64,000 bases of DNA from Pyrenula massariospora (GCA_021030905.1 JAGFMI010000020.1:310001-374000); one strand, 5' to 3'; shown: positions 22,293 to 34,955, numbered from the stretch's first letter. Translations and numbers: made by a program. Notes: generated by a model from the letters alone, not told the origin.

Positions 22293-24445
22293 ATGATTGA
22301 CCCCCCGAACAAACCGGCTTCACCTCGAGACTCGAAGCACAAGGCATGCGACATATGCAAGCTCAAGAAAATCCGCTGTTCAGGTCGACAGCCATGCCAG
22401 AATTGTCTTCGAATGCGAGCTCAATGTCTCTTCAGCTCGCCCCATGGTCGTGTAGCCAACGCTGAAAGGTGTGCTCATGTATCAACCTTGAAGCTATGGA
22501 GAGGAAAAACGGCTGATCCTATTTCCACAGGCGGGCAGAGAAAGCCATTGAGCGTTCGCAGCTGGTTGAGATGGCGTGGAACAAATTCTTGCCGCACTTA
22601 CCTCTCGAGACTGCGTTGAAATCCCTTGCGGAGGAAGAGTCTTTCGTTACCCACGACCTGGGCTTTAAATCTAGCGAAACGATTGAAGATGCTCATGCAA
22701 CTACCGCGATATCCAAGCAAATGGATGCCAGCGCGGTCTCTGACAATCTTCTCACTGAAACCGATCCCGTGTACGAGCATGAACGTGCAGATTCATTCGA
22801 ATGGGATGAGTCAATGGACTTGACCTCCCTCACCGACGGCATTGGTTCCTTGTCGATACAGTCGCCGGGTGTCGGTTATATGGGTCCGCAGTCGGGAAAT
22901 GCCTTCCTTAGAAGCCTGCAATCTTTCTCTGGATCAACGCTCCTACATAACGACGAGACGATAGCGGACTGGAGCACCAAACCCCAGGTCTCCGACCATA
23001 TCCTGAGATCGTCGTCCTTTGCAGGCCAATGCATTGATGCCTACTTCAAATACTACCACTGTGCTTATCCTATAATGCACGAAGGACAATTCAGGGCGCA
23101 AGTACTAGGTACATTAGGAATCTTCTAACTGTCTGAGCTTGATTGACTAGATCCGCAGCTGCCGTGTCAAAACCAAGGGATGGTTCGTGGCCGATTCTGT
23201 ACAACATTGTCCTTGCTATTGGAGCACATAGTAGCGAATTTTGTCGTCAGAATGCGGATATATATTTTTATCAACAAGCCTGCACGCATTTGTCGTGGGA
23301 TCTACTCCGTCGCGGATCTCTCTCTCTTGTTCAAGCTTTGACACTGATGGCCAACTATTTACAGAAACGTAACAAGCCAAATAGCGGCTTTACACTCCTA
23401 GGAGTTGCCATGAACATGGCCCAAGGGCTTGGTCTTCATCGAGAATTTTCTGGCCCATCCATTAGTGCTCAGGCAATGGAGATTCGTCGTCGCGCCTGGT
23501 GGACGCTGTTCATTTTTGATTCAGGTGCTCGAATCACCTTTGGTCGTCCCACATTGACCATGGGAGGCATCAACGTCTTGCTCCCTCGAAATCTGGATGA
23601 TGCAGCCCTTGCTGTGGACATTGAGGAGCTGCCTCCCTCCGAAGATAAATTTACCGTTACCACTAGCCTTATATGGCAAGTCAAGCTTGCGAAGATCGGT
23701 AATCTGGCAAACGAGCAGCTACTCCAACCAGGAGAGCCAAGTTCTGCAATCCTGCTTGGCTTTGGCAATAGAGTGCAAGAATGGAGAAATACTTTGCCGT
23801 CCTATATGAAAGAAGACCCCATAAGCTTGGATAGCAATACCTTCGAAGTTCCGAAGATGATCCTACTCTGGCGATCAATGCACCTTCGTATCGTCATCTT
23901 CCGGCCTTTCATCCTGGACATCATCAAGCGAAGAGATCCTTTGACCATCAACGACTCGCAAGCGCCCCATTCGCAGTGCATCGCAGCCGCTTCAGAATGT
24001 ATTGCATCCATAACATCCTTCTGGACCTTCTCTAACAGCCGACATGGAGCATTGGTTTGGTATGCGTGCTACTGGTTAGTAACTGCAGTCTTTGTTCATA
24101 TGACCAGTCTACTCTACGCTCCACAGCACCTATCCTCAATAGACTGGAGGCAACAAATTGAACTGTCCAAGACAGTGCTTGAGGAAATGGGAACTTTCGA
24201 GCTCACTGCAGCTCGTGCGTCTCAGATCATCACTCAACTTTTAGGTAAGACTCAAATGGCGACTGCCCAAGACTGGAAGCGCTTGCTGACAATTCCATAC
24301 AGGTCTCGTCCCTTCAAGTCCAGATTCAGATTTTCTTGAAACGAACGAGCCACTGCGAATTGAGTTTGCTGAATCATGGAATCAAGGATGGTATGACCTT
24401 TCTCTCTTCCAAGGAGAATATTCGAAAAGTAGTTGGCCATGTTAG
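22293..24445 (+). CDS. Zn2Cys6 transcription factor with fungal_trans domain
   Basis: Four exons (22293-22468, 22531-23108, 23159-24244, 24303-24445) give 660 residues. The binuclear zinc cluster has cysteines at 19, 22, 29, 35, 38 and 45 (C-x2-C-x6-C-x5-C-x2-C-x6-C in ACDICKLKKIRCSGRQPCQN). A short basic/acidic segment (RRAEKAIERSQLVEM) follows. The central fungal-specific regulatory domain is visible: AYFKYYHCAYPIMHEGQFRA, KPRDGSWPILYNIVLAIGAH, and RRRAWWTLFIFDSGARITFG. The third intron removes an in-frame extension and leads to a tail ending LSLFQGEYSKSSWPC. It should act in the nucleus as a DNA-binding regulator, plausibly of the dehydrogenase, reductase and permease genes that follow. 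It is not obviously orthologous to XlnR or AraR, so its inducer is unknown. Confidence 0.9.
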
Positions 24446-24664
24446 CCTCGTCTAAAACGATGCAACTGCACGCAATCTTTCATCGCAACGATTACAGCAA
24501 CTTTCATACCACATAAAAGAAGTTCAGGCATACTCGTTTTCGTACTTGATAGTGATAAAGTCAATTATCGGAAAACGGTCTCCCCCGCGGATTAAAAGTG
24601 GTCTCTGAACAAAAACTAAAGCTGGGCAATCGTACAGCTGTTTAGAACAAGATAGCTCTACTGC

Positions 24665-25881
24665 CTAATCATCCAAAATTTGTACCTTTATTGCCTTCGC
24701 CTTAGGATCAGACGCCGCTTCAAAAGCTTGTTCGCCTTTCTCAATCGGGAAACGGTGAGTGACAAGAGGCTTCAGGTCGATTAGTCCTGTTGAAACGAGG
24801 CTGATAGCCTTTGGGTAAGTGTTTTTGTATCGGTATTGGAACTTCAAGTCGATTTCTCTCGCTGACATGAATGAGAATGGTATATTTTGGAAATCTTCGC
24901 CACATCCAATGATAAAGACGGTACCACCAAAGCTAGATGACTGTGAAGGTCAGTGATGGTCTAATTCTTGAGAAAGTTCTCTTACATAAATGGCAGATTG
25001 CACGCTTGACTCGACTCCAGTGCACTCAAAGACGATCCTAGAACCGTCTCGTCCCAGGGCGGTTAACATATGGGCCGCCGAGTCTTTGGGAATCTCCCCC
25101 ATACCGATTTGTACAGTATGGATCCTAGGAACGAATCTCTTTGCGACTTCGAGACGGCTGGCGTCTAGGTCTGTGACGACGATTGGATTCGCTCCAGCCG
25201 CATTTGCTGCCAGCAAAGTCACAAGTCCAATGGGTCCAGCGCCACATATAATGATGGGATCTCCGAGCGTGAGCCCGGATCTGTCGATCCCTGCAAGTGC
25301 GACTGATAGTGGTTCCAACAACGACCCCTCTTCGAAAGACAGACCAGATGGCAGAGAGTGAAGCCACTCTTCCGGATGCAGATGGTATCTGGTAAGGGTG
25401 CCGTGGAATGGGGGAGTCGAGAAGAATATCACGTTTGGACACGCGTTATATCTGCCTGACCGGCAGAAGTCGCATGAGGCTCGCATACAGGGGATCCCAC
25501 ATTCGAGTGCAACACGATCACCTGAACGGAAAAGTCAACCACGGTCCTCGAAGATCCCGCGACTCCGGATCTTATTGCGGCCTACTCACCGGGCTGAAAT
25601 TTAGTCACACCTTCCCCGATTGCGATCACTTCGCCGGCACTCTCATGCCCTAAGCCGTTCTCACCCACAACGATCATGTCTCCAATATGACCTTTCTTCC
25701 AGAAGTGGACGTCAGAGCCACATATTCCTGTCGCCCGAACATGAATAAGACATTGTCCAGGGCCAGGGCAAGGAACGGGGCCATCCTTCATATAAAGTTT
25801 GTGCTGAGGATTCGTGAAGACGCCGATGTTCTTTGGCTTTCGCGTTGTAATGTCGCTCGAAGCATGTAGTGTTCCATTCAT
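24665..25881 (-). CDS. L-arabinitol 4-dehydrogenase-like zinc alcohol dehydrogenase
   Basis: Three exons (25881-25590, 25521-24986, 24940-24665) give 367 residues. The zinc-dependent medium-chain dehydrogenase signature is complete: [19 protein letters not shown], then [11 protein letters not shown] Cys-rich lobe ([18 protein letters not shown]) and the nucleotide-binding [20 protein letters not shown] follow. The C-terminal part, [18 protein letters not shown] through [10 protein letters not shown] to AIKVQI, closely follows fungal L-arabinitol 4-dehydrogenase, which oxidises L-arabinitol to L-xylulose with NAD+. The spacing of the first two lobe cysteines (C-x4-C) is longer than the usual C-x2-C. 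It is divergent from the SDR gene and convergent with the regulator gene. It may be a paralogue with another polyol as substrate. Confidence 0.88.
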
Positions 25882-26449
25882 CTTGAAATCTGAGCTGATG
25901 CTCGGGCTTTGTTATTGCGTTGCATTTTGGAAAACCTCCATACACTCTCGGTATCTTATATTTTTGGTCGTAAACATTTGTTGGGTCCCTGCTTGGTGGC
26001 AAACAAGAAAAACCTCAACCATGGCGCATGATGCCGATCTCCCGTGCGAGAATAGAGAGGAGATAGGTTCAATAGTGTAGCCTGTTCCGTCGGACACTCT
26101 GTTGAAAGTCTGGTTCCGCGTTTCCTCATGTGCTAAGCCACTCGGACCCAAACACCGAAGAACCATATCAACTCGACCATGTGATCTTCGATGCTTTAGC
26201 TCCCTTTAGGGTCGATAATTGATCCTGCACTAATAGATGAAGCCCTCGGCAACGATTCCGTCCCACGAATTCACACTATTTCCGTGTTTTTCTCGACATG
26301 GACATCGCACTACCAGAAATTGAAGAACCTTGTTTTGAATACAGAACTTACAAATGCAGCCATCATAATCCAGGCACTACAGTCTGCATACAACAAAAAC
26401 AACACCCGTGGAGCTGACTGGAAACAATCTATCCTGACTTTCTAATCAA
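25882..26449. promoter_or_regulatory. Shared divergent promoter region of the dehydrogenase and SDR genes
   Basis: The 568 bp between two divergent start codons should control both genes. I see no exact GGCTAAA site in it. No other motif is clear. Confidence 0.4.
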
Positions 26450-27311
26450 ATGGCTCTCCAAGGGAAAATAGCGATCGTCACTGGAGGTGCAAGAGGCATC
26501 GGCGCTGGAATCGTACGAGCTTTAGCCGCAGAGGGTGCATACGTAAGTGCCACAGTTCTGTCTTATATACTTTCTGAAAAAATTTGAGCTGCTCTCAGAA
26601 GAGTAAAGAGAAGCTGATGACTCATAGGTTGCTTTCAACTTTGTCTCCAACAATTCTCGGGGCCTTGCGGACGAAATGATCCAGGAAATCCAAGCGAAGG
26701 GTGGTCGAGCCATTTGCGTCCAAGTTGACATGGCGGATGCCAGTGCTCCGTCCAAGATTATTGAGACAACTATCGAAGCCTTCAAGGTCGACTACATCGA
26801 CATCCTCGTCAACAACGCTGGAGTGGCTCAAAATACTGCTCTTCCCCACGTGACACCGACAGAGTACGAACAGCAGATGAATATCAACGTCCGAGCTGTC
26901 ATCTTCATGACCCAGCAAGTCCTTCCCTACCTTCGTGCAGATCACGGAGCCAACCGCATTATAAATCTCTCCTCCATCTCCGCGCGGGGCGGTTTCGCAA
27001 CGCAGACGGTCTACGCCGCAAGCAAAGCCGCCGTTGAGGGCTTGACGCGGGTATGGGCGAAGGAGCTAGGGCACAAGTACAATGTTACTGTTAACGCAGT
27101 CAACCCAGGGCCAGTGGATACAGACATGTACCGCGCAGCTGGGCCGGTGCATCTAGCGAGGATGGAGGAACAGAACAAAAGTGTTCCAGCGGCACCAAGA
27201 TGTGGAACCGAGAGAGACGTCGCTGATATCGTGGCGTTCTTGTGCTCGGAGAAGGCTAGGTGGATTACAGGGGACGTGGTGTGTGCGAATGGAGGGATGT
27301 TGTTCTTGTAG
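26450..27311 (+). CDS. Short-chain dehydrogenase/reductase (classical SDR)
   Basis: Two exons (26450-26542, 26628-27311) encode 258 residues, the usual classical-SDR length. The cofactor motif TGGARGIG is at residues 11-18, the structural motif LVNNAG follows VDYIDI, the catalytic Ser lies in NLSSISARGG and the catalytic pair is YAASK (Y160, K164). The C-terminal WITGDVVCANGGM is the typical SDR ending. The sequence resembles 3-oxoacyl-ACP-reductase-type SDRs, a group that in fungi includes many polyol and ketose reductases. Next to an L-arabinitol dehydrogenase homologue and a sugar permease, an L-xylulose-reductase-like or polyol-oxidising role is a reasonable guess, but the sequence does not prove the substrate. 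Confidence 0.9.
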
Positions 27312-27960
27312 GCAAGGCCAGAGGAAGCGATTTAGGGGCTTCTAATTAATCATGTACACGCGATCTAGAAAAAATAATGCGTAGAGGTATGGTCTGTCTG
27401 CGTCAGTCTTGCCATCAATCCTATCATGGTGTTGACATCCCCACCTCCCCACCTTTCCTCCCGCCAAGCGGTGCGGCTTTCTCATGGAAATCCCCAATAC
27501 TTGGCAAGAATCGGTGGGTACTCCCTCGCCTGCCTACAATCATCCTTCGCGCAGTTCTCGAGCTATCAGCAGAAGAAGCGAGCATTGACACCAGCTGAAT
27601 GAAAATCCAGGATCAATTTGACATTTTCCTCGCACCACTACAGAACAAGATGGTGTTGCCGACGAAGAGCTCATCGGGCCAACTCCCGAGCGAACGCTGT
27701 GCGAGGATGCTCGGCCAAGAATACTCGGGAGAAGACCCCGGCACCAAACAAACCATCTTGTGGAGGGCACTCTCGACAAGGTACCAAGCATCGATGGCCA
27801 ATTCAAATAGAAACCTTCTATTCTCGACGCCTCTCCACAGGTGCCAAATTCGGGTGCTCCGGAAACGACAACGCCGCTGGCCTATATAATATACTAGCAA
27901 TGTCCATCTTCTCTCTTATGTGGGACAAGAACTAGAACATCGTACAGGGCGTCCCACAAG
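27312..27960. other. Intergenic: SDR 3' flank and permease promoter
   Basis: Tandem genes on the same strand flank it. Overlapping open frames at 27599-27935 on both strands carry no domain. Nothing else seen. Confidence 0.4.
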
Positions 27961-30148
27961 ATGTCGCACGAAAAGTCCCTGGATGAGTGAGTTCCCGTTT
28001 TCACCCTTCCGAACCATCTCAACTGATCCACGATCGTACGTCCAGATCTCTGGAGGAGATGCACCACAACGAGATCTTGTACGACACCACTGAGCGACGT
28101 CGCTCCACAGTAGCAACGTTGAGTAATAATACAGATGGAGCGTGAGTTTCAAACAAAGTCATGAACGTTGAACCTGCAGACTCAATGATGCAACCTGTGC
28201 AGAATTCTCAACCCTCTCGCCGGCATCCCAAAGGACCAGCTCTTTTCGGACGTCTCTATCTACGCCCAAAAGCACAACCTCACTTCCGTCCTCCCTCTCC
28301 TTCAGAAAGGCGCTCTGGCCGCCCAATCCCCAGAAGACATCGACCACATCCCCGAACTCGCCGAAGCAGAAGTCGTCGCTCTCCGAGAAGAGACAACAAG
28401 ACGTTGGCACCATCCCAAAACGCTCTACCTCCTTGTCGTTCTCAACTCTATAGGCGCTGCTATCCAGGGCTGGGACCAAACTGGCTCAAATGGCGCCAAC
28501 TTGTCTTTTCCGCAAGAATTCAACATCGCAGACACTGGTGCTCGCTGTGAGGTGACGCCAGGCACCTGCGAGAAGAATTCGTGGATCATAGGAGCCATCA
28601 ATGCGGCTCCTTACATGGCTATTGCTCTCTTGTAAGTGGCAACTTATAGGCCCCCACAACACATCTTATCTGGCACTTTTTTCTCACCTATCCGCGTCTT
28701 AGCGCATGTTGGCTCTCTGATCCTGTCAACCATTGGGTCGGTCGCAGAGGTGCCATCTTCATTGGTGCCATCTTCAGTCTCCTCGCCCCTCTTGGTCAAG
28801 CCGTCGCCCAAAGCTGGCCCCAAATCCTCGTCTGCCGTATCCTCCTCGGCATCGGCATGGGCCTGAAAGAAGCCACCGTCCCTGTTTTCAGCGCCGAGAA
28901 CGCTCCAGCTAACATAAGAGGAGCGCTAGTAATGTCTTGGCAGATGTGGGTTGCGTTTGGTATAATGCTGGGCTTCAGCGCCAATCTTGCAGTCCAGTAT
29001 GTCGGTGATATTACTTGGAGACTCCAGCTCGGTTCCGCATTCATCCCAGCCGTCCCATTGCTCCTCGGGATATACTTTGTTCCTGAGTCTGCCCGCTGGC
29101 TCATCAAACGCGGAGACCATGCAAAGGCATACCGATCTCTTTTGCGTGTTCGAAATACGCCCATTCAAGCTGCAAGAGACTTGTACTATATAAACGCCCA
29201 GCTGCAGGCGGAAGAAGACTTGATCGAAGAAAAGGGCTTCAAGAAAAATAACATTCTGACCAGGGCGATTGAGCTCTTTACCGTACCGAGAATTCGTCGA
29301 GCTACTCAGGCCAGTGGTATTATCATGATTGCACAGCAGATGTGTGGGAGTGAGTCCAGCCCCCTTCGCCGCTTTTCTTTTCCTTCGCCACATTCAAAAG
29401 GCTGACCCCCTCTTCTCCAGTCAACATCATCGCCTTCTACAGCTCCACCATCTTCGTCGAAGGCGGCTTCAGCCAGCAAATCGCCCTCCTCGTCTCCTGG
29501 GGCTTTGGCCTGACCATGTTCATCTTCGCCATCCCAGCCCTGTACACCATCGACCGCTGGGGCCGCCGCACCCTCCTCCTCGCCACCTTCCCCCACATGT
29601 TCTGGACCCTCCTCGCCACCGGCATGAGCTTCTACATCCCCTCATCCAGCACCGCACACGTCGGCCTCATCGCACTCTTCATCTTCCTCTTCACCGCCTT
29701 CTACAGCCCTGGCGAGGGGCCCTGCGCCTTCGTCTACAGCGCCGAGGTCTTCCCGCTCAGCCACCGCGAGCTCGGCATGAGCTGGGCGGTCGCCACGAAC
29801 AACTTCTGGGCGGCCACGCTGTCGCTGACGTTCCCGCGTATGCTGAGGGCGTTTGGGCCGCCGGGGGCGTTTGGGTTCTACGCCGGGCTGAATGTCGTGG
29901 CGCTGGTGTTGATTTTCCTATTCCTCCCCGAATCGAGTGGGAGGACGCTGGAGGAGCTGGATTATGTGTTTGGCGTGCCGACGAGGACGCACGCGAGATA
30001 TCAATTGAGGCAGGTGTTGCCGTGGTGGATCAAGAGATGGGTGTTCTTCCGCAAGGAGGCGGTGTGCCCGGAGTTGTATCAGGATGGGACTGGGACCACG
30101 GTGAGGAGTGCTAGTGTGGTTCGGCAAGGGAGTGTGAGTAAGGTGTGA
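27961..30148 (+). CDS. MFS sugar/polyol permease (SP family)
   Basis: Five exons (27961-27986, 28046-28141, 28203-28631, 28703-29349, 29421-30148) give 641 residues. The first two are short and supply a hydrophilic N-terminus beginning [11 protein letters not shown]-family signatures are plain: GRRGA after the second membrane segment, [37 protein letters not shown], the mid-protein [20 protein letters not shown], and [16 protein letters not shown] after the last segment. About twelve membrane helices are present. The N-terminal cytosolic part, about 130 residues, is longer than in yeast hexose carriers and recalls fungal polyol/inositol-type carriers. The context (regulator, polyol dehydrogenase, SDR) suggests uptake of the same pentose or polyol. 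Confidence 0.92.
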
Positions 30149-31183
30149 AGGTGACAGCAATGCCGAGGTAGAGACGGACGATGTGGGACAATTTATGAGG
30201 CTGATTGCTCCTCTGGATATGATTTACGAAGTAAGTGGGAGAAGCTGTCTTGCTTTTTGCTGTTAAGGGTTTGGCGGATAAACGCATTTGAATATGATCG
30301 AACTTCTGACACAGAAACAACATACCGTATGGGTAGCTACTGATGAGTCAACAACGAATCTAGCAGAATGTGGAAAGCCTAAACCTTTCAGCTAAAGGTT
30401 ATGAACTTAGAGAGGTATTGGGAACGGTATGAGGTCGAGCCTACATATCATACATCATGACAGCTCGGGCTGAGAACCTCTCATACATGCCGCAAACCCA
30501 ACGTACAGCAAGCAGACTAGAATTGCACTCGCCCGCCACTGATTGATTGTTTGTCAGGTGATTGCACTGCGGCGAGTCGCTGGGTTTGGGGAGCTGTCCA
30601 CGTTGTGTTGAGGTTGGCAACGTCCGTCGAGGTCTAAGGCAGTTCATGACTGCTGTTAGAATCCAGGGGTGAAGGATAGGGTTTCAAGGATTGTCATTTT
30701 AGCGATATTTGGTGGACGGAGTGGGTGGCAGCGTGGAGCGGCTTCGCCCACGTTCGGTGCGTTGCTGAGCGACTTGAGGTTTGGAGATGAGATGGCAGAG
30801 CTTTGAGAGGATATTTGATGAGGGATTGATCATCGTGAAGGCTTTATGTTGGAGGTTGTAGGGGAGGCAGGTTGGGGAGGCTGAAAGAATATCGTAAGCT
30901 AGGACGGAGTTGGAGACCGCGGTCGTGCCAAGTGGGGCGAAGTCCCGACGAGGCTGAATACTATCAAAGTCGCGGGCTGTCCGTTTAATAGGAAGGCACC
31001 CGCCAGCGCCAGGGAATGGATCGGCCGTGACCTCTACTATCCAGTTTAATGTCCAGCTATCCTTGATTGAATAACCTTAGTAAGATTTGAGACGTTTCTC
31101 GATCCTATCATCTTTGGAATTGCCAATTAAGTCTCTCATTGGAAGATACTTGGCTGTTGCCTCGCTCTTCTCAAATAGACTCG
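30149..31183. other. Intergenic at the border between the polyol cluster and the HET block
   Basis: About 1 kb without a recognisable gene; the right part is G-rich around 30660-30960. No element ends were identified. Confidence 0.4.
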
Positions 31184-32074
31184 ATGCCCTTAAATCGCCG
31201 CCAAATGTTACAGGCATGTTGGGTTTTCACGAGCAGAAGACGAAAAAGAAAAGAAAGTGAGCAGGCACTGCATTGCACTGTTTGTTTGAATATGGAACAC
31301 CGGCTATGGGACCAGCGATATGACAATTATCAGTTTGGTCTCCACTATTCTGAGGCGCAGGGTGCTGCTAAATCAGGGTGTCGATTCTGCCAATGTGTCT
31401 GCGCCGTGCTTAGAAAATATTTCTCATTTGACGAAGTCAACCGACATGACCGAGGAGACTATTTTCGAGTATGGTGTAAGCCAGGGAACCCCATCTCTCT
31501 TGAACGGAGGACCAGCGAGAAAGGTAGAGTTTTAATTTATGCACCCCCTGGTAAGTTTAAAATCCGTTTTGGTGTATTGGCACTACGGCATTAACCTAAG
31601 CTTTCACCGATGTAATGCTAATACCGTGGAGGTCATGAACCAGCATGGAACCCGCTCGGCCTTGTAGGTCGAGAAATAAGTCCCAGTGCAGGGTCTGACG
31701 AATGCTTTGCACTGGCTTCAAGGTGGCTATCAGACTGTATGACTAATCATGAAGCTTGTAAAGAGCGAAGCACATCACAACTGCCAAAGCGAATTATCGA
31801 TCTCGGCCAAAATCAGGATAATAGGGACATGAAGTTACTGGAACTTTCTACGGGAACATCGGCTTATGCAGCTCTGAGCCATTGTTGGGGAAAGCAATGC
31901 CCTCTAAGCACTACTAAGTCTAGCCTGCTTCATCGAAAGCAACGGCTGGAGTGGAAATCGTTGCCAGCAACCTTTCAAGACGCGATCACAGTCATTCGCA
32001 AATTGGACTTACGTTACCTTTGGATCAATTCACTTTGTATATACTCCTATCGAAGCGCAATGAAATATCACTGA
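31184..32074 (+). pseudogene. HET-domain gene, N-terminal half only
   Basis: Exon 1 (31184-31550) and exon 2 (from 31644) join in frame. The N-terminal Cys pairs (HCTVCLNMEHRLWD; CRFCQCVCAVL), the linker WLSDCMTNHEACKERS and the first HET motifs are there: YAALSHCWGKQ, LPATFQDAITVIRKLDLRYL, WINSLCI. Homology ends abruptly at about 32040, where the conserved IIQD should follow, and the frame runs out within 11 further codons. HET proteins are host cytosolic factors that trigger incompatibility cell death, and this copy lacks the rest of the domain. Its missing part is strikingly like what the fragment at 34956-36184 retains. Confidence 0.75.
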
Positions 32075-32852
32075 ATTTTGAGGTTTATCCCCCAGTTTAA
32101 TAAGGGATTTAAGTTTACGTATTTTCTTAGCATAATCTGGTATTATAAGCTTGATGAACTCACCGGTACGCTTTGCCACTTTGTAGCTTGAGAGATAGTA
32201 TAGTTACCTGACTGCTTTAAAACACCGGCGCCTTAGCATTACTGCTAAGTGACTAACTCACCTAGGCAGCCGTGTCTTTGAGGTCTACTAAGGCGGGAAG
32301 CCTATCCTTAGCCTAGAGAACCGCATCAGGCTCTGATTACAATCTAAAGCTAGTTCAAACGTTCAAGGCCTTAAATTTCTTGTGCCTGTCAGTGTTCAGT
32401 CCCGTCTATCTAGTAGCGCGATACCAGGAATACGAAATCAGTGGATTATTGGTGCCTAAATGGCTACACGTCCCACTTGGGTATGGCCGTAAGGCCTTGT
32501 GGTAATGTCTACAGACTTGATCAATACATTACTTCTAACCTTTGTTCCTACACCCTGCCGGCCTCGTGATCGGACACGACAAGGCATCGCGGCGATAGTG
32601 ATAAGCCCAATTGAGATCTCCTCGAAGAATTCAGACCTTCCAAGGCAATGCCGTGATCCAGTCCGACAGCGTTCGTGGCTGAAGCAGTCATCGGAACGCT
32701 GGCTACGGTGGCTGTGCATGTGCAGGCGGCTGCGCCTCCAAATTTTAGACGAGTTTCTTGAGAAGCCCGAGTTTCCAGCTTTTCGTGATTTTTTCTCACA
32801 ACCCTGAAGCCATTAATTAAAAATCTAACAAGACTCTTACGTGCTAGCATTC
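32075..32852. other. Non-coding stretch between HET fragment and intact HET gene
   Basis: No HET homology and no other family recognised. The left part is AT-rich. The open frame at 32499-32807 has no domain. It could be inserted sequence or the 5' flank brought along with the following HET gene; I found no terminal repeats. Confidence 0.4.
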
Positions 32853-34872
32853 ATGGGTCCCACGTCTCAACTCGTGAAAGTCTTCAAATGGACGAAACGA
32901 AGCAAGTGCGTGGTTTTGTGCGGATATTGTTCACGTATGGTTTGCGACATTCTTGATCGCAAGATCGTGTCTTTCCAATATAAGCGTCTTGAAGCTTTGT
33001 GGGGATCAGGGGGGACATGCGATCTGTGTCGCCTATGTTTAGAATTCATAGGCTGCTATCCAGCATCATACTTCGAGAGCAAACATCGTTTCTTCTTGAA
33101 TATTTGCAGGGAGTCTTCTCCGTGAGTTCTTCGATTTAAAAAGCGTCTGCATATAAGTCTTGAAGCCTTTTCACGTTTGATGAAGCAAACTCTTGACATC
33201 CTGCTGTGCGGGCTGTTTTACAATTAAGAAATTTTCAGCGTTCTGCTCTTATCTAGATTTTAGACTCACAATGAGCTAATTCTCTTACCAAAGGTTAGCC
33301 AATAGAGCAATATGGAACCCGGATAAACCTTCGAGCTTCAGTTCTAGCCTTCCTGTTGTTTTGGATTGGCTTTCGGAGTGTGAGTCGCGTCATAGCGTTT
33401 GCTCGTATGCTGCCACGACTTCAATGCCTACCAGGCTCCTAGACTTGGAGCCCGGTGGCCCACCTCGAATAATAAGACTTGTGTACACAAAACTCATGAA
33501 GCCAGAAAGATATGCCACACTGAGTTATTGTTGGGGCAAACAAAATACAACTTTCATGACAACCTCTGGATCGATAACCTTGCTAATGCAGGGATTCTCG
33601 TCGTCTTCATTGCCCCAGACATTACAAGATGCTGTTCAAGTAGCCAGAAATCTCAGGATCAGATATCTCTGGGTTGATGCACTCTGCATTATCCAAGACG
33701 ACGAGACTGACTGGCACCGCGAGGCGGCAATGATGGCATCTGTCTATCAGAACAGCTTTATAACTATCGCTGCAACCTGCTCCACAGGCAGCGATAAAGG
33801 GTTTCTCCAACAACGAAAAAGAACTCTTCGCTTCGTTGACACTCGAAAAAATAAAGGAACATATGGGAAGCTGGGCTGTGATCGGGCGTTTTACCTCAGA
33901 CTGGCACCCCGTTCGGCAAGTGAGGCTTTGAACAACTCGCCTCTGTCACGAAGAGCTTGGACCCTACAAGAAACCGTGCTGTCACGCCGAACACTACATT
34001 TTGATTTCGATCAATTGATTTGGGAGTGTAAAGTGAAAACTGTATCGGAAGATAATTTCCTAGATGAAAGATATTTTACAACCTTTTTCACGTCCGGCCG
34101 CCGTGGCCGGAACAATTCGTGGTGGGATTGGGTTAATGACTATAGCAGCAGAGTGCTGTCTAACCCCAACGACCGATTTGCAGCATTTGCCGGCATGACC
34201 ATCTACGCCGAAGTGCAATTGCAAGAAAAGTGCTTAGCAGGGATCTGGAGAAAGACTCTCATCGAAGACTGTCTATGGTATACAAAGGGTAGCAGCCCTA
34301 AACCTAAGGATACCAATATTCCTTCCTGGTCATGGTATTCATCGTCTGCGCAAGTCGTAGGCTGGAATAAAGAGCGTGAAGATGAAGAAGTCATCGACCA
34401 AGAGAATATCCGTCACTTGGCTACGGTTCTCGATGCCCGAGTTACCTGGTCTGGGCAGCGACTCACATCTACGATCAGATCAGGAACAATCACTTTGTGC
34501 ACGAACTTAAGGTGTCTTAAAGCGACAAAAGTGGAACCAAAATCCTTTGCATTTCAATTGTCCAGCACCTTAGAAAACAACTGCTTCAAATTACAAAACC
34601 TTCGCCGAACAAAACAATGGATCGGGGAACTTATATTTGACACGAAAGCTCCGGATCTAGCATCCGAGCTTATCTGCCTCAAGATGGCATCGGTGCACAA
34701 GACAAGTAAAGATGTTGAAAAATTAGGCGGGCATTTTATGCAAGTCTTGGTAGTTGAGGATAAGGGTCAGGGCCGTTATGCGCGTCTTGGCGTAGGAAAC
34801 ATAAGGACACTCTCTCAAAATCGTCACACCTCCTTTCCAAACTGCGCGCCGACGATTGTGCAGTTAATCTGA
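32853..34872 (+). CDS. HET-domain protein (heterokaryon incompatibility type)
   Basis: Two exons (32853-33121, 33294-34872) give 615 residues. The N-terminus has Cys pairs (CVVLCGYCSRMVC; CDLCRLCLEFIGC). The HET domain follows with its three hallmark blocks: RYATLSYCWGKQ (about residue 163), SLPQTLQDAVQVARNLRIRY, and LWVDALCIIQDDETDWHREA (about 213). Then come SVYQNSFITIAATCSTGSDK and SRRAWTLQETVLSRRTLHFD. The C-terminal half contains the variable FAAFAGM and WRKTLIEDCLWYTK segments and the PSWSWYSSSAQ block usual in this family. No frame break is seen, so it can be functional. Such proteins act in non-self recognition and regulated cell death; whether this one is an incompatibility gene cannot be told. 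Confidence 0.88.
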
Positions 34873-34955
34873 GCAAGGTGGTCCTCACGGCCAGAGGTAC
34901 AGTCGGAGACTTGAGCACAGCGCTCTGATGCCATTCCACTTTGATTAAGACACCG

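Noticed and set aside
32075-32852. Transposon inserted into the HET gene
   Set aside because: No terminal repeats or transposase frame could be found. The segment is left as unassigned.
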